A DNA stretch of 36,039 nt from an uncultured Caldilineales bacterium. GTDB lineage: Bacteria > Chloroflexota > Anaerolineae > JAAEKA01. A program made the translations under genes and the position numbers. Below, in pieces: positions 15,344 to 28,096 of this stretch. The number at the start of each line of letters is the position of its first letter. The first letter of the stretch is position 1. The DNA is taken from NCBI GenBank assembly GCA_937907455.1, contig CALESQ010000005.1, positions 1 to 36,039 on the forward strand. The letters are read 5' to 3'. A model generated the notes under the pieces. The model saw only the letters and a list, made by a program, of their open reading frames with translations. It did no database searches and was not told the DNA's origin.

Positions 15344-17785
15344 ATGCCCCTCTTTCTGATCCTCCTCGTTTTCTTTTTAATGGCCTACGGCCTGGCCGGC
15401 TGGCTACAACGCCGCGGCCAGGCCGACCGACGCAAGGATGTGCTGGCCGCGGCCCTGCTGGCCCTGGCCTGCATCGGCTACTTCTGGCGCGTGCTGTTCG
15501 ACGGCATGTACATGCCCGCAGATGGCGGCGATCTGGTGTCCTTCCTGCTGCCCAGCTATCGCTTTGCTGCCGAGACATTGCGCGCCGGCCAATGGCCGCT
15601 GTGGAACCCTCACCTCTACGGCGGCGCGCCGCATGTGGGCGATGTGCAAGCGGGCTTTCTCTATCCACCTAACCTGCTGCTGTTTCTGCTGAAGCCCGAT
15701 TTCGGCGTGCAGGCACTACAAAGCATGAGCATGGCGCATCTGTGGTGGGCCGGGCTGGGGATGTATGCGCTGTTGCGCAGTCTGCGCGGCCACGATGCCG
15801 TGGGGCGCACCGCGGCACTGGCCGGTGCGTTGGCCTTCGCTTTTTCTGATTTTTTCTGGGTGCATTTCGGTAATCTAAACCTGATTGCCGCAGCAAGCTG
15901 GCTGCCCTGGGTAATGGCCGCATTCCTGCGCGCTCTGGAGGCCGACACCCACGCAGCGCCCTCCTCTCGGTTCCCGGCCCGCCGCGCCTTCGCCTGGGCT
16001 GTGGCTGCGGGCATGTTGCTGGGTGGGGCCACGCTGGCAGGGCATATTCAAGCCACACTGTTCATCGGTTTAACTCTGGTGCTGGGGAGCCTGCTCTGGC
16101 TGATAACGCAGCCCGCTGCTTCTTCGCGCATCCGTCTCGCTGGCCGCGCCGCCCTGCTTGTGCTGGTAAGCGCGCTGATCGGCGCGCTACTGGCCGCGCC
16201 GGTGCTGCTGCCCGCGCTGGAGTTGGCACGCTTTACCGCACGCGCGGGCTGGAGCTATCAAGACACCGTAGGCTACTCGCTCTCTCCCGCTCAGTGGATC
16301 GGCCTGGTGATCCCCGGTTTCTTTGGCCGCGGGCCGCAGTTGCAATGGGGGCTGTGGCCGCGCGTCGAGGCCGGTTATCTGGGCATTTTGCCGTTGGTGT
16401 TGGCAGGATTGGCGTTGCTCAGCCGGCGTACCCGCCTTACCTGGAGCTTTTTCGGCATCGCCGCAGCAGGGTTTCTGCTGGCATTAGGCATCTATAGCTT
16501 GCCCCACGGCTGGCTGAGCCTGCTGCCCGGCTTTGACGTGTTGCGCGCGCCAGCGCGTTTCGTGTTGTTGCTCGATTTTGGCTTGGCTGTGCTGGCCGGA
16601 CTGGGGCTGCAACGCCTGCTTAGCCCCATCAACGATGGCGAAACGTGGCGGGCCATCAGCCGTTTAAGTGCGGCGCTGGGCTGGCTGAGCAAAATGCTGG
16701 CAGTCATCGTGCTGCCGCTGCTGTTTGCGGTGTTGCTGCTGGCTCAAGATAAAGACCCGGTGGTCTATGGCCGCGTGGGTGTAGCCGCCATTGCCGTGCT
16801 GTTAGCGTTGGCGTTGCTGTGGGCCAGTTGGGCACTGATCGCGGCCCGCCGTGCCGGTTGGGCTGCGCCGCGCACAGTGGCTGCGCTGGCGCTGGCGCTG
16901 ATCTTCCTGGACCTGACCAGCACCGGCGCTTACAACGACATCAGCCCACAAAACCCCGCCGAAAGCTTTGTTCAACCGGCTATCAGCCGCTTTTTGCAGG
17001 AAAACGCCGATACGCAGCCGTTTCGCATTGACACACGCACCGACATAGCGGGGGCGTGGCAGCCCAGCACCGCGCTGCTGCTGGGCTGGCAGGACGTGTG
17101 GGGGGTAGACAACCCCTCGGTTTATGCGCCCTACGAACACTATTGGGCTGGCCTGGGCAGCCGCTCCACCCCGCTGTACGATTTTCTCAATGTCGCCTAC
17201 CTGGTGGCAGGTAAAGAGGTAACGCTGGACTGGAACAAGTTCGAGCTGGCTTTTGATGGCGACCCCGACCTGAACGTGTACCGCAACCGCACAGCCCTGC
17301 CGCGGGCGCAGATAGTGCATCAGGCGCAGGTGTTGCGCGGCGAGGACGCCACCACCCAGGCGTGGGAGGCCACGCACGCCCCCGGGGTTGATCCCGCTCA
17401 CCAGGTGGTGCTGGAGGCCAGCAACGAGCAATTGCCGGTGACGGCGCCTGCAGCAGGCGATGAGTCGGTGCGCTGGCTGGAATACTCGCCCAACCGGCTA
17501 GTGTTAGAGCTGACAGCCACGGCACCGGGCTATCTGGTGTTAAGCGAGGTGTGGTACCCGGGCTGGCAGGCTGAAATCCGCACAGGCGACCAGAACGAAC
17601 GTCAGCCAGTGCTGCGCGCCAACACCGCTTTCCGCGCGCTGCCCATCTGGCAAGCCGGCACCCAGGTGATTACCCTGCGTTTCGTGCCGCTGTGGTGGCG
17701 TGTCGGTTGGGTGTTATTGCTTGTGGGGCTGCTGCTGTCGGCTGTTTTGCTTCTGCGCGCGCGGCAGACGGCAAAGCAACTGTGA
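15344..17785 (+). CDS. YfhO-like large polytopic membrane protein
   Basis: A protein of 813 residues with about a dozen membrane segments over the first 520 residues and a soluble, probably beta-rich domain (about 540-770) followed by one last membrane segment (about 782-803). Segments such as LWNPHLYGGAPHVGDVQ (near residue 90) and PPNLLLFLL are typical of the bacterial YfhO family, which in Firmicutes helps glycosylate lipoteichoic acid and is GT-C-like. The soluble part contains WQDVWGVDNPSVY and later VLSEVWYPGWQA, also usual in this family. The function here is probably the transfer of a lipid-linked sugar to an envelope polymer, but no donor or acceptor can be named. ATG 15344 has no clear Shine-Dalgarno. 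Confidence 0.75.
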   Translation: MPLFLILLVFFLMAYGLAGWLQRRGQADRRKDVLAAALLALACIGYFWRVLFDGMYMPADGGDLVSFLLPSYRFAAETLRAGQWPLWNPHLYGGAPHVGDVQAGFLYPPNLLLFLLKPDFGVQALQSMSMAHLWWAGLGMYALLRSLRGHDAVGRTAALAGALAFAFSDFFWVHFGNLNLIAAASWLPWVMAAFLRALEADTHAAPSSRFPARRAFAWAVAAGMLLGGATLAGHIQATLFIGLTLVLGSLLWLITQPAASSRIRLAGRAALLVLVSALIGALLAAPVLLPALELARFTARAGWSYQDTVGYSLSPAQWIGLVIPGFFGRGPQLQWGLWPRVEAGYLGILPLVLAGLALLSRRTRLTWSFFGIAAAGFLLALGIYSLPHGWLSLLPGFDVLRAPARFVLLLDFGLAVLAGLGLQRLLSPINDGETWRAISRLSAALGWLSKMLAVIVLPLLFAVLLLAQDKDPVVYGRVGVAAIAVLLALALLWASWALIAARRAGWAAPRTVAALALALIFLDLTSTGAYNDISPQNPAESFVQPAISRFLQENADTQPFRIDTRTDIAGAWQPSTALLLGWQDVWGVDNPSVYAPYEHYWAGLGSRSTPLYDFLNVAYLVAGKEVTLDWNKFELAFDGDPDLNVYRNRTALPRAQIVHQAQVLRGEDATTQAWEATHAPGVDPAHQVVLEASNEQLPVTAPAAGDESVRWLEYSPNRLVLELTATAPGYLVLSEVWYPGWQAEIRTGDQNERQPVLRANTAFRALPIWQAGTQVITLRFVPLWWRVGWVLLLVGLLLSAVLLLRARQTAKQL

Positions 17786-17847
17786 AAAACTTCTGCCAGT
17801 CAAAGACTTTGTAACTGATTTTACGCAGCGCACCGCCGGTCGAGTAA

Positions 17848-17953
17848 GTTGTGGCGGCGCTAATCACCAAATGCTCCTGCCAGACAAAGGTAAGTTCACA
17901 CCCGATCACCGCCACAACCGTATCGAGACCCTTCCCATCTGGTTTCGATACGG
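17848..17953. other. Structured intergenic region with two inverted repeats
   Basis: Between the convergent genes ending at 17785 and 18196 (410 bases) no protein gene is credible. Two inverted repeats abut: GTTGTGGCGG (17848-17857) with its complement at 17909-17918, and a stem at 17918-17930 with 17941-17953 (13 bp with one G-T pair, ten-base loop). This could be a palindromic repeat of REP type or part of a transcript end. No other copy was noticed in the window. Confidence 0.45.
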
Positions 17954-18040
17954 GCAGTCAGGGTTCTATCCAGGCAACTGTATTGGTTCGAGCAGCAAAA
18001 CAAGCCGCGCATCAGGCCGGTTTCAAATGTCGTAAACGCG

Positions 18041-18074
18041 AAAGTCCCCGCTGTAGCTATTCAGCGGGGACTTT
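18041..18074. terminator. Likely bidirectional terminator hairpin
   Basis: A perfect 13-bp stem (18041-18053 with 18062-18074) with an eight-base loop begins with AAAG and ends with CTTT, the usual shape of an intrinsic terminator serving convergent genes. The T-run is short (three bases), so termination may be partial. Confidence 0.6.
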
Positions 18075-18195
18075 GTATCACATGATTTTCTTGCAGGACG
18101 CTTGCTACACGCTCACGAACGAGAGCGTAATGGCCAGATCCAGAAGCCAGATCAGAGAGGCGAGCGAAAGCAAAAAGTGATGCTTACACCGATGG

Positions 18196-19044
18196 TCAGG
18201 GGGTCGGCTTGTTCCTGCCAGAGAACATCATAATCAACGCCACCAACACTACAGCCAACACCAGCACCAGCAGGATCATCAGCCAATTGCTGCCTTTTTC
18301 CTGTGCAGCCGGCGACTGAGTTCCCAGGGCGGTGGAGGAGGCGGCGGCTACTGTGGTAGCCTTGCCCTTGAGAGTCATGATGTAGGATGAGATATCATCA
18401 ATATCGGCATCGCTCAACGGGCCACCTTTAGCCTGGCTCCAGCTCGGCATGGCCGAACCGCTAATACCATCGGCTACAGTGGCACGCACGAACTGCTGAG
18501 GGTTGATGCTGGCGAAGCCCTTCGACAGGTTGGCGCCGATGCGGCCCTGGCCGTAGTCGCCGTGACACATCACGCAGTTTTGATCAAACAACTGCTTGCC
18601 GTGGGTGGCGTCGCCTGTAGCTCCGGGCACGGTGGGAACGGGCGTCACCGGCATAGGCGTGGCGGTGGGGGCCATGGCACTGCGCCCGCCGCTCAAACTG
18701 CTGACGAAGGCCACCACATCTTCGATCTGCTGATCATCCAGGATACCGCCGTACTGCTTGCTCCAGGCGATCATGGGAGTGCCGGTCACGCCCTGCTCGA
18801 TCACCGCACGGGTGAAAGCTGCCGGATCAATGGCCGAAAACTGGTTGGACAGGTTTGCGCCGACGCGGCCTTTGCCGTCAGAGCCGTGGCACACCGCGCA
18901 GTTGGCGTCGAAGATCTGCGAACCGCGCGTGATGTCGCCGCCACTCTGCGCCCACGCCACCGCACTGAGCAGCATCAGCAATGCGGCTAGCAGCAGGCCC
19001 GCGCCCAACAGACGCTTTGCATGAGATAAAGAAAACCCTGGCAT
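18196..19044 (-). CDS. Dihaem cytochrome c with C-terminal membrane anchor
   Basis: An electron carrier of the bc-type complex cluster. A signal peptide covers residues 1-32. Two class I cytochrome c domains follow, with haem sites CAVCH (49-53) and CVMCH (157-161) and probable Met ligands in TPMIAWS and SAMPSWS. A Pro/Thr-rich linker (about 122-142) separates them, and a membrane segment (about 254-274) with a short basic tail anchors the protein to the membrane. The two domains are similar to each other, which suggests internal duplication. ATG 19044 has AAGGAG seven bases upstream. It is last in the Rieske, cytochrome b, cytochrome c, cytochrome c order and may pass electrons from the complex to a terminal oxidase. 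Confidence 0.88.
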   Translation of the reverse strand: MPGFSLSHAKRLLGAGLLLAALLMLLSAVAWAQSGGDITRGSQIFDANCAVCHGSDGKGRVGANLSNQFSAIDPAAFTRAVIEQGVTGTPMIAWSKQYGGILDDQQIEDVVAFVSSLSGGRSAMAPTATPMPVTPVPTVPGATGDATHGKQLFDQNCVMCHGDYGQGRIGANLSKGFASINPQQFVRATVADGISGSAMPSWSQAKGGPLSDADIDDISSYIMTLKGKATTVAAASSTALGTQSPAAQEKGSNWLMILLVLVLAVVLVALIMMFSGRNKPTP

Positions 19045-19072
19045 CTATTTGCTCCTTGCGGCTGAGAAAGGA

Positions 19073-19108
19073 CATGCAGGCCGACATTACCACGCGCCGG
19101 CCTGCATG
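19073..19108 (-). promoter_or_regulatory. Intercistronic hairpin between the two cytochrome c genes
   Basis: An 11-bp perfect stem (19073-19083 with 19098-19108) lies in the 73-base gap between the two cytochrome c genes. On the minus strand it is followed by TCCTTTCTC, a weak T-rich tail. It may trim or partly terminate the transcript. Confidence 0.45.
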
Positions 19109-19117
19109 CAACAGAAC

Positions 19118-19941
19118 CTATTCCAGCGTCAACAAGTACTCAACCAGGCCGTCAAGCTGTTTGGGCGGGATGGTCGTAGAGAAAGTTGCAGGCATTACAC
19201 TGGGGTTGGCACAGGCTCCGGTGGGGCACTGGGCTACGATATGGGCATTAGGCTGGAGAATAGACTGGCGGATATAGTCCGCTGCGCTTGTGCCCGACAC
19301 TTCGTTGCCCGCGCGAGAGGCGATGCCTGTCATCGTAGGACCAACCACACCCGCGCTGCCGATGCTGGGATCGCCGTGACAGCCGGCACAGCCATTGGCC
19401 GCGTAAACCGCCTTGCCCAGCTCTACCGGCGGCAGGGTTTCGTCAATCGTCGGCCCAGTGGTGACGGTCTGGGTGAGGGCGGTGCCTGTGCCCAGAGCGG
19501 TGGCTTCCCAGTTCAGGATGTAGGAGGCTACGTCGCTGATCTGGTCAGGGCGCAGCGGGCCGCCGTAGGCTTTGCCCCAGGTAGCCATCTTGGCGCTGTA
19601 TTGGCCGCTGCCCACAGGGCGACCGGCGTTAACAGTGCCTTCGATATAGCTGCGCAGCGACCCCACATAGCCTACCTCGGTCAGACGGGTGGTGAAGAAC
19701 TGAGCATCGTTCAATGCCGGAGCAACACCCGGAATGCCCTTGCCCTGAATACCGTGGCAGCCTATGCAGTTAGCTTCAAAGATCAATGCACCGTTCTCTA
19801 TTGCGCGCGCATTGAAATTGATTTCTTCAGCCGGCAGCCGGGCTGCTTCCGGACGAGCTACAAAGATCACAAAAACCAACGAAGTCAACAGCAGAGAGAG
19901 GATGCCGACCGTGAGCTTGGTCATCATATTGTTCATGATCG

Positions 19942-19945
<4 letters not shown>
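19118..19945 (-). CDS. Dihaem cytochrome c, membrane-anchored, of the bc-type complex
   Basis: An N-terminal membrane segment (about 10-30) serves as uncleaved anchor or signal. Two cytochrome c domains carry CIGCH (60-64) and CAGCH (186-190). Between them are AKMATWGKAYGGPL, a probable Met-ligand region, and an NWEATA segment ending the first domain. The C-terminal domain has an extra pair of cysteines (QCPTGACANPSVMP) that could form a disulfide near the Met ligand. The GTG at 19945 overlaps the cytochrome b stop by four bases (GTGA); an ATG at 19936 with GGTGA five bases upstream is an alternative start. It probably plays the part of cytochrome c1 in the complex. Confidence 0.87.
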
Positions 19946-21621
<1,676 letters not shown>

Positions 21622-21643
21622 CGCTTAAATCTCCTGGGTACGG

Positions 21644-22354
21644 CTAGACCGATTTCCCTTTGATCACTACACCGGTATCTACCACATACTCGGCGTTGGG
21701 ATCAAGGCTTAGCGCCTGGCCACCTTCGGCCGTTTCTACTTCCACCTGACCATTCACCAGCTTTTGCATCTTAAACTGATCCAGCGAGCGCGGGGCAGGG
21801 CCTTCAATGTAGACGCCGTTTTTCTGGAATTTGGAGCCGTGGCAGGGGCACTCAAAGCGGAAGGTCTGGTCTTTCCACTCGTACAGGCAGCCCAAGTGCG
21901 TGCAGACGCGATAGAGCGCACGCACGCCGTCGGCATCGTTGCTAAGCCAGAATTGACCATCCAGATTGCGTAAGGGAGCGGCTTCTGCGCCTGGCATGGC
22001 ACCGCCACTGCCCACCGCGAACAAGCCACCAAACTCACCGGGCTTGAAGCGCGGCAACGCAAACAAAAAGCTGGCAACCCCAGCTTCGGCTAGCGCCACG
22101 CCCATCGCTGCGCCCCAGGCATAGTTCAGGAACTCGCGACGAGTCATCGGCTTGCTGGGAGGTCGCGCGGCCTTTTTTTCGACCTTCTCTTCTTCCTTTT
22201 GCTGCCGTGCGGTTTTGAGATATTGACCGCGGTCAGACCGGAATTCTTTGCCGGCAGCAGCATCGGCTGAACCTTGCTGCTGCTTGATGGCTGCGAACTT
22301 CTGCTGCTCCGGGCTCATTTCTTCGCCCGTATCAGAGGCTTTGGGATTTGCCAT
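21644..22354 (-). CDS. Rieske [2Fe-2S] protein of the bc-type complex
   Basis: Transfers electrons from quinol to cytochrome c in the complex. The cluster-binding boxes are CTHLGC (151-156) and CPCHGS (169-174): ligands Cys151, His153, Cys169 and His172, with Cys156 and Cys171 for the disulfide. Before this is an unusually long, charged N-terminal cytoplasmic region of about 70 residues, then TRREFLN, a twin-arginine motif, and a membrane segment (about 78-100), as expected of a Tat-inserted anchor. ATG 22354 is preferred over an upstream frame start at 22393 because AGGAGG lies 11 bases before it. First gene of the complex operon, behind a perfect-consensus promoter at 22498-22526. Confidence 0.93.
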   Translation of the reverse strand: MANPKASDTGEEMSPEQQKFAAIKQQQGSADAAAGKEFRSDRGQYLKTARQQKEEEKVEKKAARPPSKPMTRREFLNYAWGAAMGVALAEAGVASFLFALPRFKPGEFGGLFAVGSGGAMPGAEAAPLRNLDGQFWLSNDADGVRALYRVCTHLGCLYEWKDQTFRFECPCHGSKFQKNGVYIEGPAPRSLDQFKMQKLVNGQVEVETAEGGQALSLDPNAEYVVDTGVVIKGKSV

Positions 22355-22394
22355 AAGCGGATTGACCTCCTGAGCACATCTGAGGCTGTACAAA

Positions 22395-22410
22395 GATACA
22401 GCATTGTATC
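22395..22410. promoter_or_regulatory. Small palindrome in the Rieske leader
   Basis: GATACA, four bases, TGTATC: a six-base-pair inverted repeat located 41 bases upstream of the Rieske ATG, within the predicted leader. It could be an operator or a short RNA hairpin. A second, imperfect hairpin (about 22443-22482) lies between it and the promoter. Confidence 0.3.
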
Positions 22411-22497
22411 ATCTATAACTTAAAGATGAATAAGGGATTTTGCCAACCGGCGTTTGCACAGACGTGCGCCGGACCAACCAGGTGAAAAGATTAACAA

Positions 22498-22526
22498 ATT
22501 ATAGCATGGCGAAAACCACTTGTCAA
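22498..22526 (-). promoter_or_regulatory. Perfect-consensus sigma70 promoter for the bc complex operon
   Basis: On the minus strand TTGACA (22521-22526), a 17-base spacer and TATAAT (22498-22503) match the housekeeping consensus at every position. It lies between arfB (stop 22563) and the Rieske gene, so the complex operon has its own start, with a leader of about 135 bases. Confidence 0.88.
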
Positions 22527-22562
22527 AACTATCACATACTTTACGTCTTATAACGCGGTGCG

Positions 22563-22997
22563 TTATTCACTATCTGCTACCCGGCCGCGCAATTGCTTGG
22601 CGGCCCCGCGGCGATGTTTGCTGTCCAGCCGACGCTGCCGAGCTGCTGCGCCAGGACGGGTGGCCCGCCGCGGCTTCGCCGGTTTCAAGGCAGCCGCCAG
22701 CAGCCGACGAAAGCGTTCTACCACGTCAGCGCGGTTTTCCAGCTGGCTGCGCGTGCCCTGCGAACTGAGATGCAGCACCCCGGTGCTGTCCAGCCGCGTG
22801 CCCAGCCGGGCCAGTGCCAACGCGCGCTGCGTTTCGTTCAGGCTGGGCGATGCCGCCAGATCGAATAACAGCTCTACCTTGCTCTCGGTGCGCTGCACAT
22901 GCTGGCCACCCGGCCCGCTGCTGCGCGCCGTGCGAAAGCTCAACTCGTTCAACGGAATGGCTACTTCGTCGTTGATCCACAACAGGGCATCGCTCAT
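22563..22997 (-). CDS. arfB: Alternative ribosome-rescue factor ArfB (YaeJ/ICT1-like)
   Basis: Peptidyl-tRNA hydrolase that frees stalled ribosomes lacking a stop codon. The GGQ motif sits in SSGPGGQHVQRTESKVEL (residues about 26-43), which is typical of the class I release factor-like catalytic domain. The codon-recognition domains of full release factors are absent and the 144-residue length matches ArfB. The C-terminus is strongly basic (KPAKPRRATRPGAAARQRR and on), the tail that ArfB inserts into the empty mRNA channel. The ATG overlaps the preceding lipoprotein stop by four bases (ATGA). Placed behind valS and the lipoprotein in one transcript. Confidence 0.92.
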   Translation of the reverse strand: MSDALLWINDEVAIPLNELSFRTARSSGPGGQHVQRTESKVELLFDLAASPSLNETQRALALARLGTRLDSTGVLHLSSQGTRSQLENRADVVERFRRLLAAALKPAKPRRATRPGAAARQRRLDSKHRRGAAKQLRGRVADSE

Positions 22998-23907
22998 GGG
23001 CTTGTTGAAATCGGCACAGTAGCGGTGATCGGCGCGACTGGGGATAGAGGCGGCGCAATGGGCACAGCCGGGGCAAAGGGCGCTGGCTCGAAACGATCCA
23101 GCCGCAGCGAACGTTGGTGTTCAAAGTAATCGGTGCAGGGTGGGTCAATGGCTTGTGTTTGACGGTTGCGGAACAGCTCAACCGTGTAACGCGCGCCGCC
23201 GTATGCCAATTCGGCATCCTCGCCCGGATAAAGCATCACTTGCGCCTCGCCCCAGGTGATTTGCAGCGGCAGCACGCTGCGGCTGGCAACGCAGGCGTTG
23301 TTGGTAGCCATGGCCGGACAGTCGCTGTTGCCGTTTTGCAGGCTGAAGCCGGGCAACTCGGCGCTGATATCGGTTTCTGCCACATCGGTCAGGCCCAGAA
23401 ACAGCAAGCCGGCGCGGTCATACACTGCCACTGCATAGCGGGCAGCCAATGGAATCGCCGGTCGCCCGGCCATCGGGGTGGGCTGTGCTTGTCGCAGGTC
23501 GGCCCAGGCTACAAAACGATAACGCATGCCCTGCACCAGCGGCGGCGGGTCACCCTGATAATCCAGCCAAAGGCCGATGCCCTCGGCGGCATCGCGCAGC
23601 AGCAACCGTCGGTGCGGCTGCAAGGCGGGAGCATCATCTTGCCCCACCACCGTTGCCTCCAGCTCAATCACCTGACCGGCGGCGTAGGCTTCCATCACCT
23701 GCACGGGCTTGTCATCTGCGGGCAGCAACAGCCAGGTTTGCACCGCTCCATCCCCCTGACACGCCAGCGGCAGATTTCCCAACGGTGCAGCGGTTTGCTC
23801 GGCCAGGCTGATGGGCGCGGGCACAGCCTTGTTGCAGGCTGTTGTCCACAGCAGCACCAGCAGCAAGATCAGCAAGCGCAGGCTTCGTGTCAGGCGGCTG
23901 GGCACGG

Positions 23908-23911
<4 letters not shown>
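22994..23911 (-). CDS. Uncharacterised lipoprotein
   Basis: Not recognised as a named family. Residues 1-25 form a lipoprotein signal peptide with lipobox TTAC, so Cys26 is the expected lipid site. The rest (305 residues in all) is a secreted domain with several short beta-like segments, four later cysteines that could form disulfides (around NSDCPAMATNNACVAS and PPCTDYF), and a Pro/Ala-rich C-terminal tail. The ATG overlaps the valS stop by four bases (ATGA) and the gene overlaps arfB in the same way, so it is translated from the valS transcript. Its presence between two translation genes gives no clear hint of function. An upstream in-frame start (23965) lies within valS and is unlikely. 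Confidence 0.7.
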
Positions 23912-26649
<2,738 letters not shown>

Positions 26650-26666
26650 ATAAAAAACCTCATTCC

Positions 26667-26976
26667 AGATATAAAAAAGCTCCATCGTCACAAGGACGAA
26701 AGGAGCTTTCGCGGTACCACCTTGTTTGACAGCCAGCGCGGCCAGCTATCCACTCATCGCGTTAACGGGCGTACCCGGACGGGCTTGGTTTCGTAAGGAG
26801 TCAGGAGTAAGAGTTACTGTTCACTGACCACGGTTTACTGTCTTAGGCTCGTCAACTTCCCGGCGACCTTCAGCGGCGCTCACGTCCGGGCAGGCTCTCA
26901 GTCGCTGGCCTGCCCTCCCTGATCGACGGCGTTCCGCCTACTCCTCCGGTTCACAGTCGTTGCTCGTTTTCGATTG
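26667..26976 (-). promoter_or_regulatory. Val T-box riboswitch leader of valS
   Basis: On the minus strand the T-box sequence AAGGTGGTACCGCG (26710-26723) is followed by a terminator stem (26679-26706) and a run of six T (26673-26678). Upstream, stem I contains an AGTA element and the segment GAAGGTCGCC; GTC at 26865-26867, followed by a purine, is the likely specifier codon for valine. When uncharged tRNA-Val binds, the antiterminator forms and valS is transcribed. A second, degenerate copy lies at 30527-30806. Confidence 0.92.
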
Positions 26977-26981
26977 CGTCG

Positions 26982-27010
26982 ATTATAGCCTGAACATCTC
27001 GACCTGTCAA
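26982..27010 (-). promoter_or_regulatory. Perfect-consensus promoter for the valS T-box transcript
   Basis: Minus strand: TTGACA (27005-27010), a 17-base spacer and TATAAT (26982-26987). Transcription should begin near 26976, at the base of stem I. Confidence 0.88.
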
Positions 27011-27020
27011 TCCGCGAAAC

Positions 27021-27203
27021 ACGCGGCGACAGGGCTTCTCAAAAGTCCCTAGGAGTGTCATGCTGAGGTCCGCCGAAGCATCTCGACTCGCGGAGCCGAG
27101 ACCCTTCGCTGGCGTCCTCATGTCGTGCAAGCTGTCCGCAAGACCCGCTCAGGGTGACACGTCTGGTAGGTCTCCGACTTCTGAGAAGCCCTGCACGCGG
27201 CGA
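27021..27203. mobile_element. MITE-like element with 12-bp ends and 9-bp target duplication
   Basis: A 165-base segment (27030-27194) begins with CAGGGCTTCTCA and ends with its exact complement (27182-27193). It is flanked by the 9-base direct repeat ACGCGGCGA at 27021-27029 and 27195-27203, as a transposition event would leave. Inside is a second inverted pair (GTGTCATGCTGAG near 27055 and CTCAGGGTGACAC near 27150), a motif I recall as widespread in palindromic repeats. No transposase is encoded. Confidence 0.75.
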
Positions 27204-27235
27204 TTACGTGGCTTGGAGACTCTCCTGCAACGGAT

Positions 27236-27263
27236 TTGACAACGCTATCAACTGGGCAATAAT
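27236..27263 (+). promoter_or_regulatory. Candidate promoter for the broken response regulator
   Basis: TTGACA (27236-27241), a 16-base spacer and AATAAT (27258-27263) point toward the response regulator frame. Transcription would start near 27270, leaving a leader of only about 60 bases before the receiver domain. Confidence 0.6.
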
Positions 27264-27269
27264 GGGTGC

Positions 27270-27974
27270 TTGCAAGCATGGTTGGCAAACACAAGTGAGG
27301 GTTCCAAGAGAGCGTACACGAAGCGATCTTCGATCATTCAAATTGCCATAGCGGACGACCACGCCATCTTTCGCCGGGCGTTGCGTAGACTGCTGGAGAC
27401 AGAGACCGACTTCCGCGTCGTGGCTGAATTTGGCGACAGCGGAGAGCTGTGCGGGGCGATGGATAACCTGCGCGCCGATGTGTTATTGCTGGACATACAT
27501 ATGCCGGGCCCCGATCAGCTGGAGATCATGGCGATGGCGCACCGATATATCGGGAGCACAGCTGTGGTAGCGCTGACGGCTTTCGACGACGATAGCCTGT
27601 TGTCGGCCATGGTGAGTAGCGGAGCGACTGGTTTCTTGCTCAAGACGATTGAACCAGAGCGTTTGTTCGATGCGTTGCGGCGAGCAGCGGCGGGCGAGGC
27701 GCTCTTTACCCGGGAGCAGCTAGCGCGGGCACACCGCTGGAGAGATTCGGTTGAACAACTGTGACTGAGCCTGAACGAGCGTGAGCGTGCTGTGGCAATC
27801 CTTCTTGCGCAAGGCATGGACAACCAGGAGATCGTTGCGGCGTTAGGCCTGAGCCTGCGGACAGTTGAGTCTCACGTGGGCACGATCCTGGACAAGCTAC
27901 ATATCGACTCCCGTCTCAAGGTTGCTGTCTGGATACGCGATGATTTGCCAGAGGCATGGTGGCGTCTGCGGTAA
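27270..27974 (+). pseudogene. NarL/FixJ-type response regulator split by an in-frame TGA
   Basis: The first part reads as a complete receiver domain: AIADDHAIFRR with the acidic pair, LLLDIHMPG with the phospho-acceptor Asp, VVALTAF and the conserved Lys in FLLKT. A TGA at 27762-27764 then interrupts the frame in the linker. The same frame continues as a LuxR-type helix-turn-helix (LNERERAVAILLAQG, then LSLRTVESHVGTILDKLH) to a stop at 27972-27974. There is no ATG or GTG in frame before the receiver; only a TTG at 27270 or 27282, and a GTG at 27295 in another frame that would need a one-base shift. Two defects suggest a decaying gene, although separate receiver and DNA-binding products are possible. 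No histidine kinase is nearby. Confidence 0.75.
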
Positions 27975-28096
27975 GGAGCAGCCGTGAAAGCATCAGTAGA
28001 CAATTCGGTGTTTCCACCGATGACAGAATTCCGTGTTCGTGGTAAAGTGAGGAGCATCACCGGAGAGTCGGGCGGATCAGCATCAGGAGGCTTACA

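Noticed and set aside
27762..27764. TGA read as a sense codon in the response regulator
   Set aside because: TGA is used as a normal stop by many genes here (for example aapQ, cytochrome b, valS), and the same gene also lacks a start codon, so decay is the simpler explanation.
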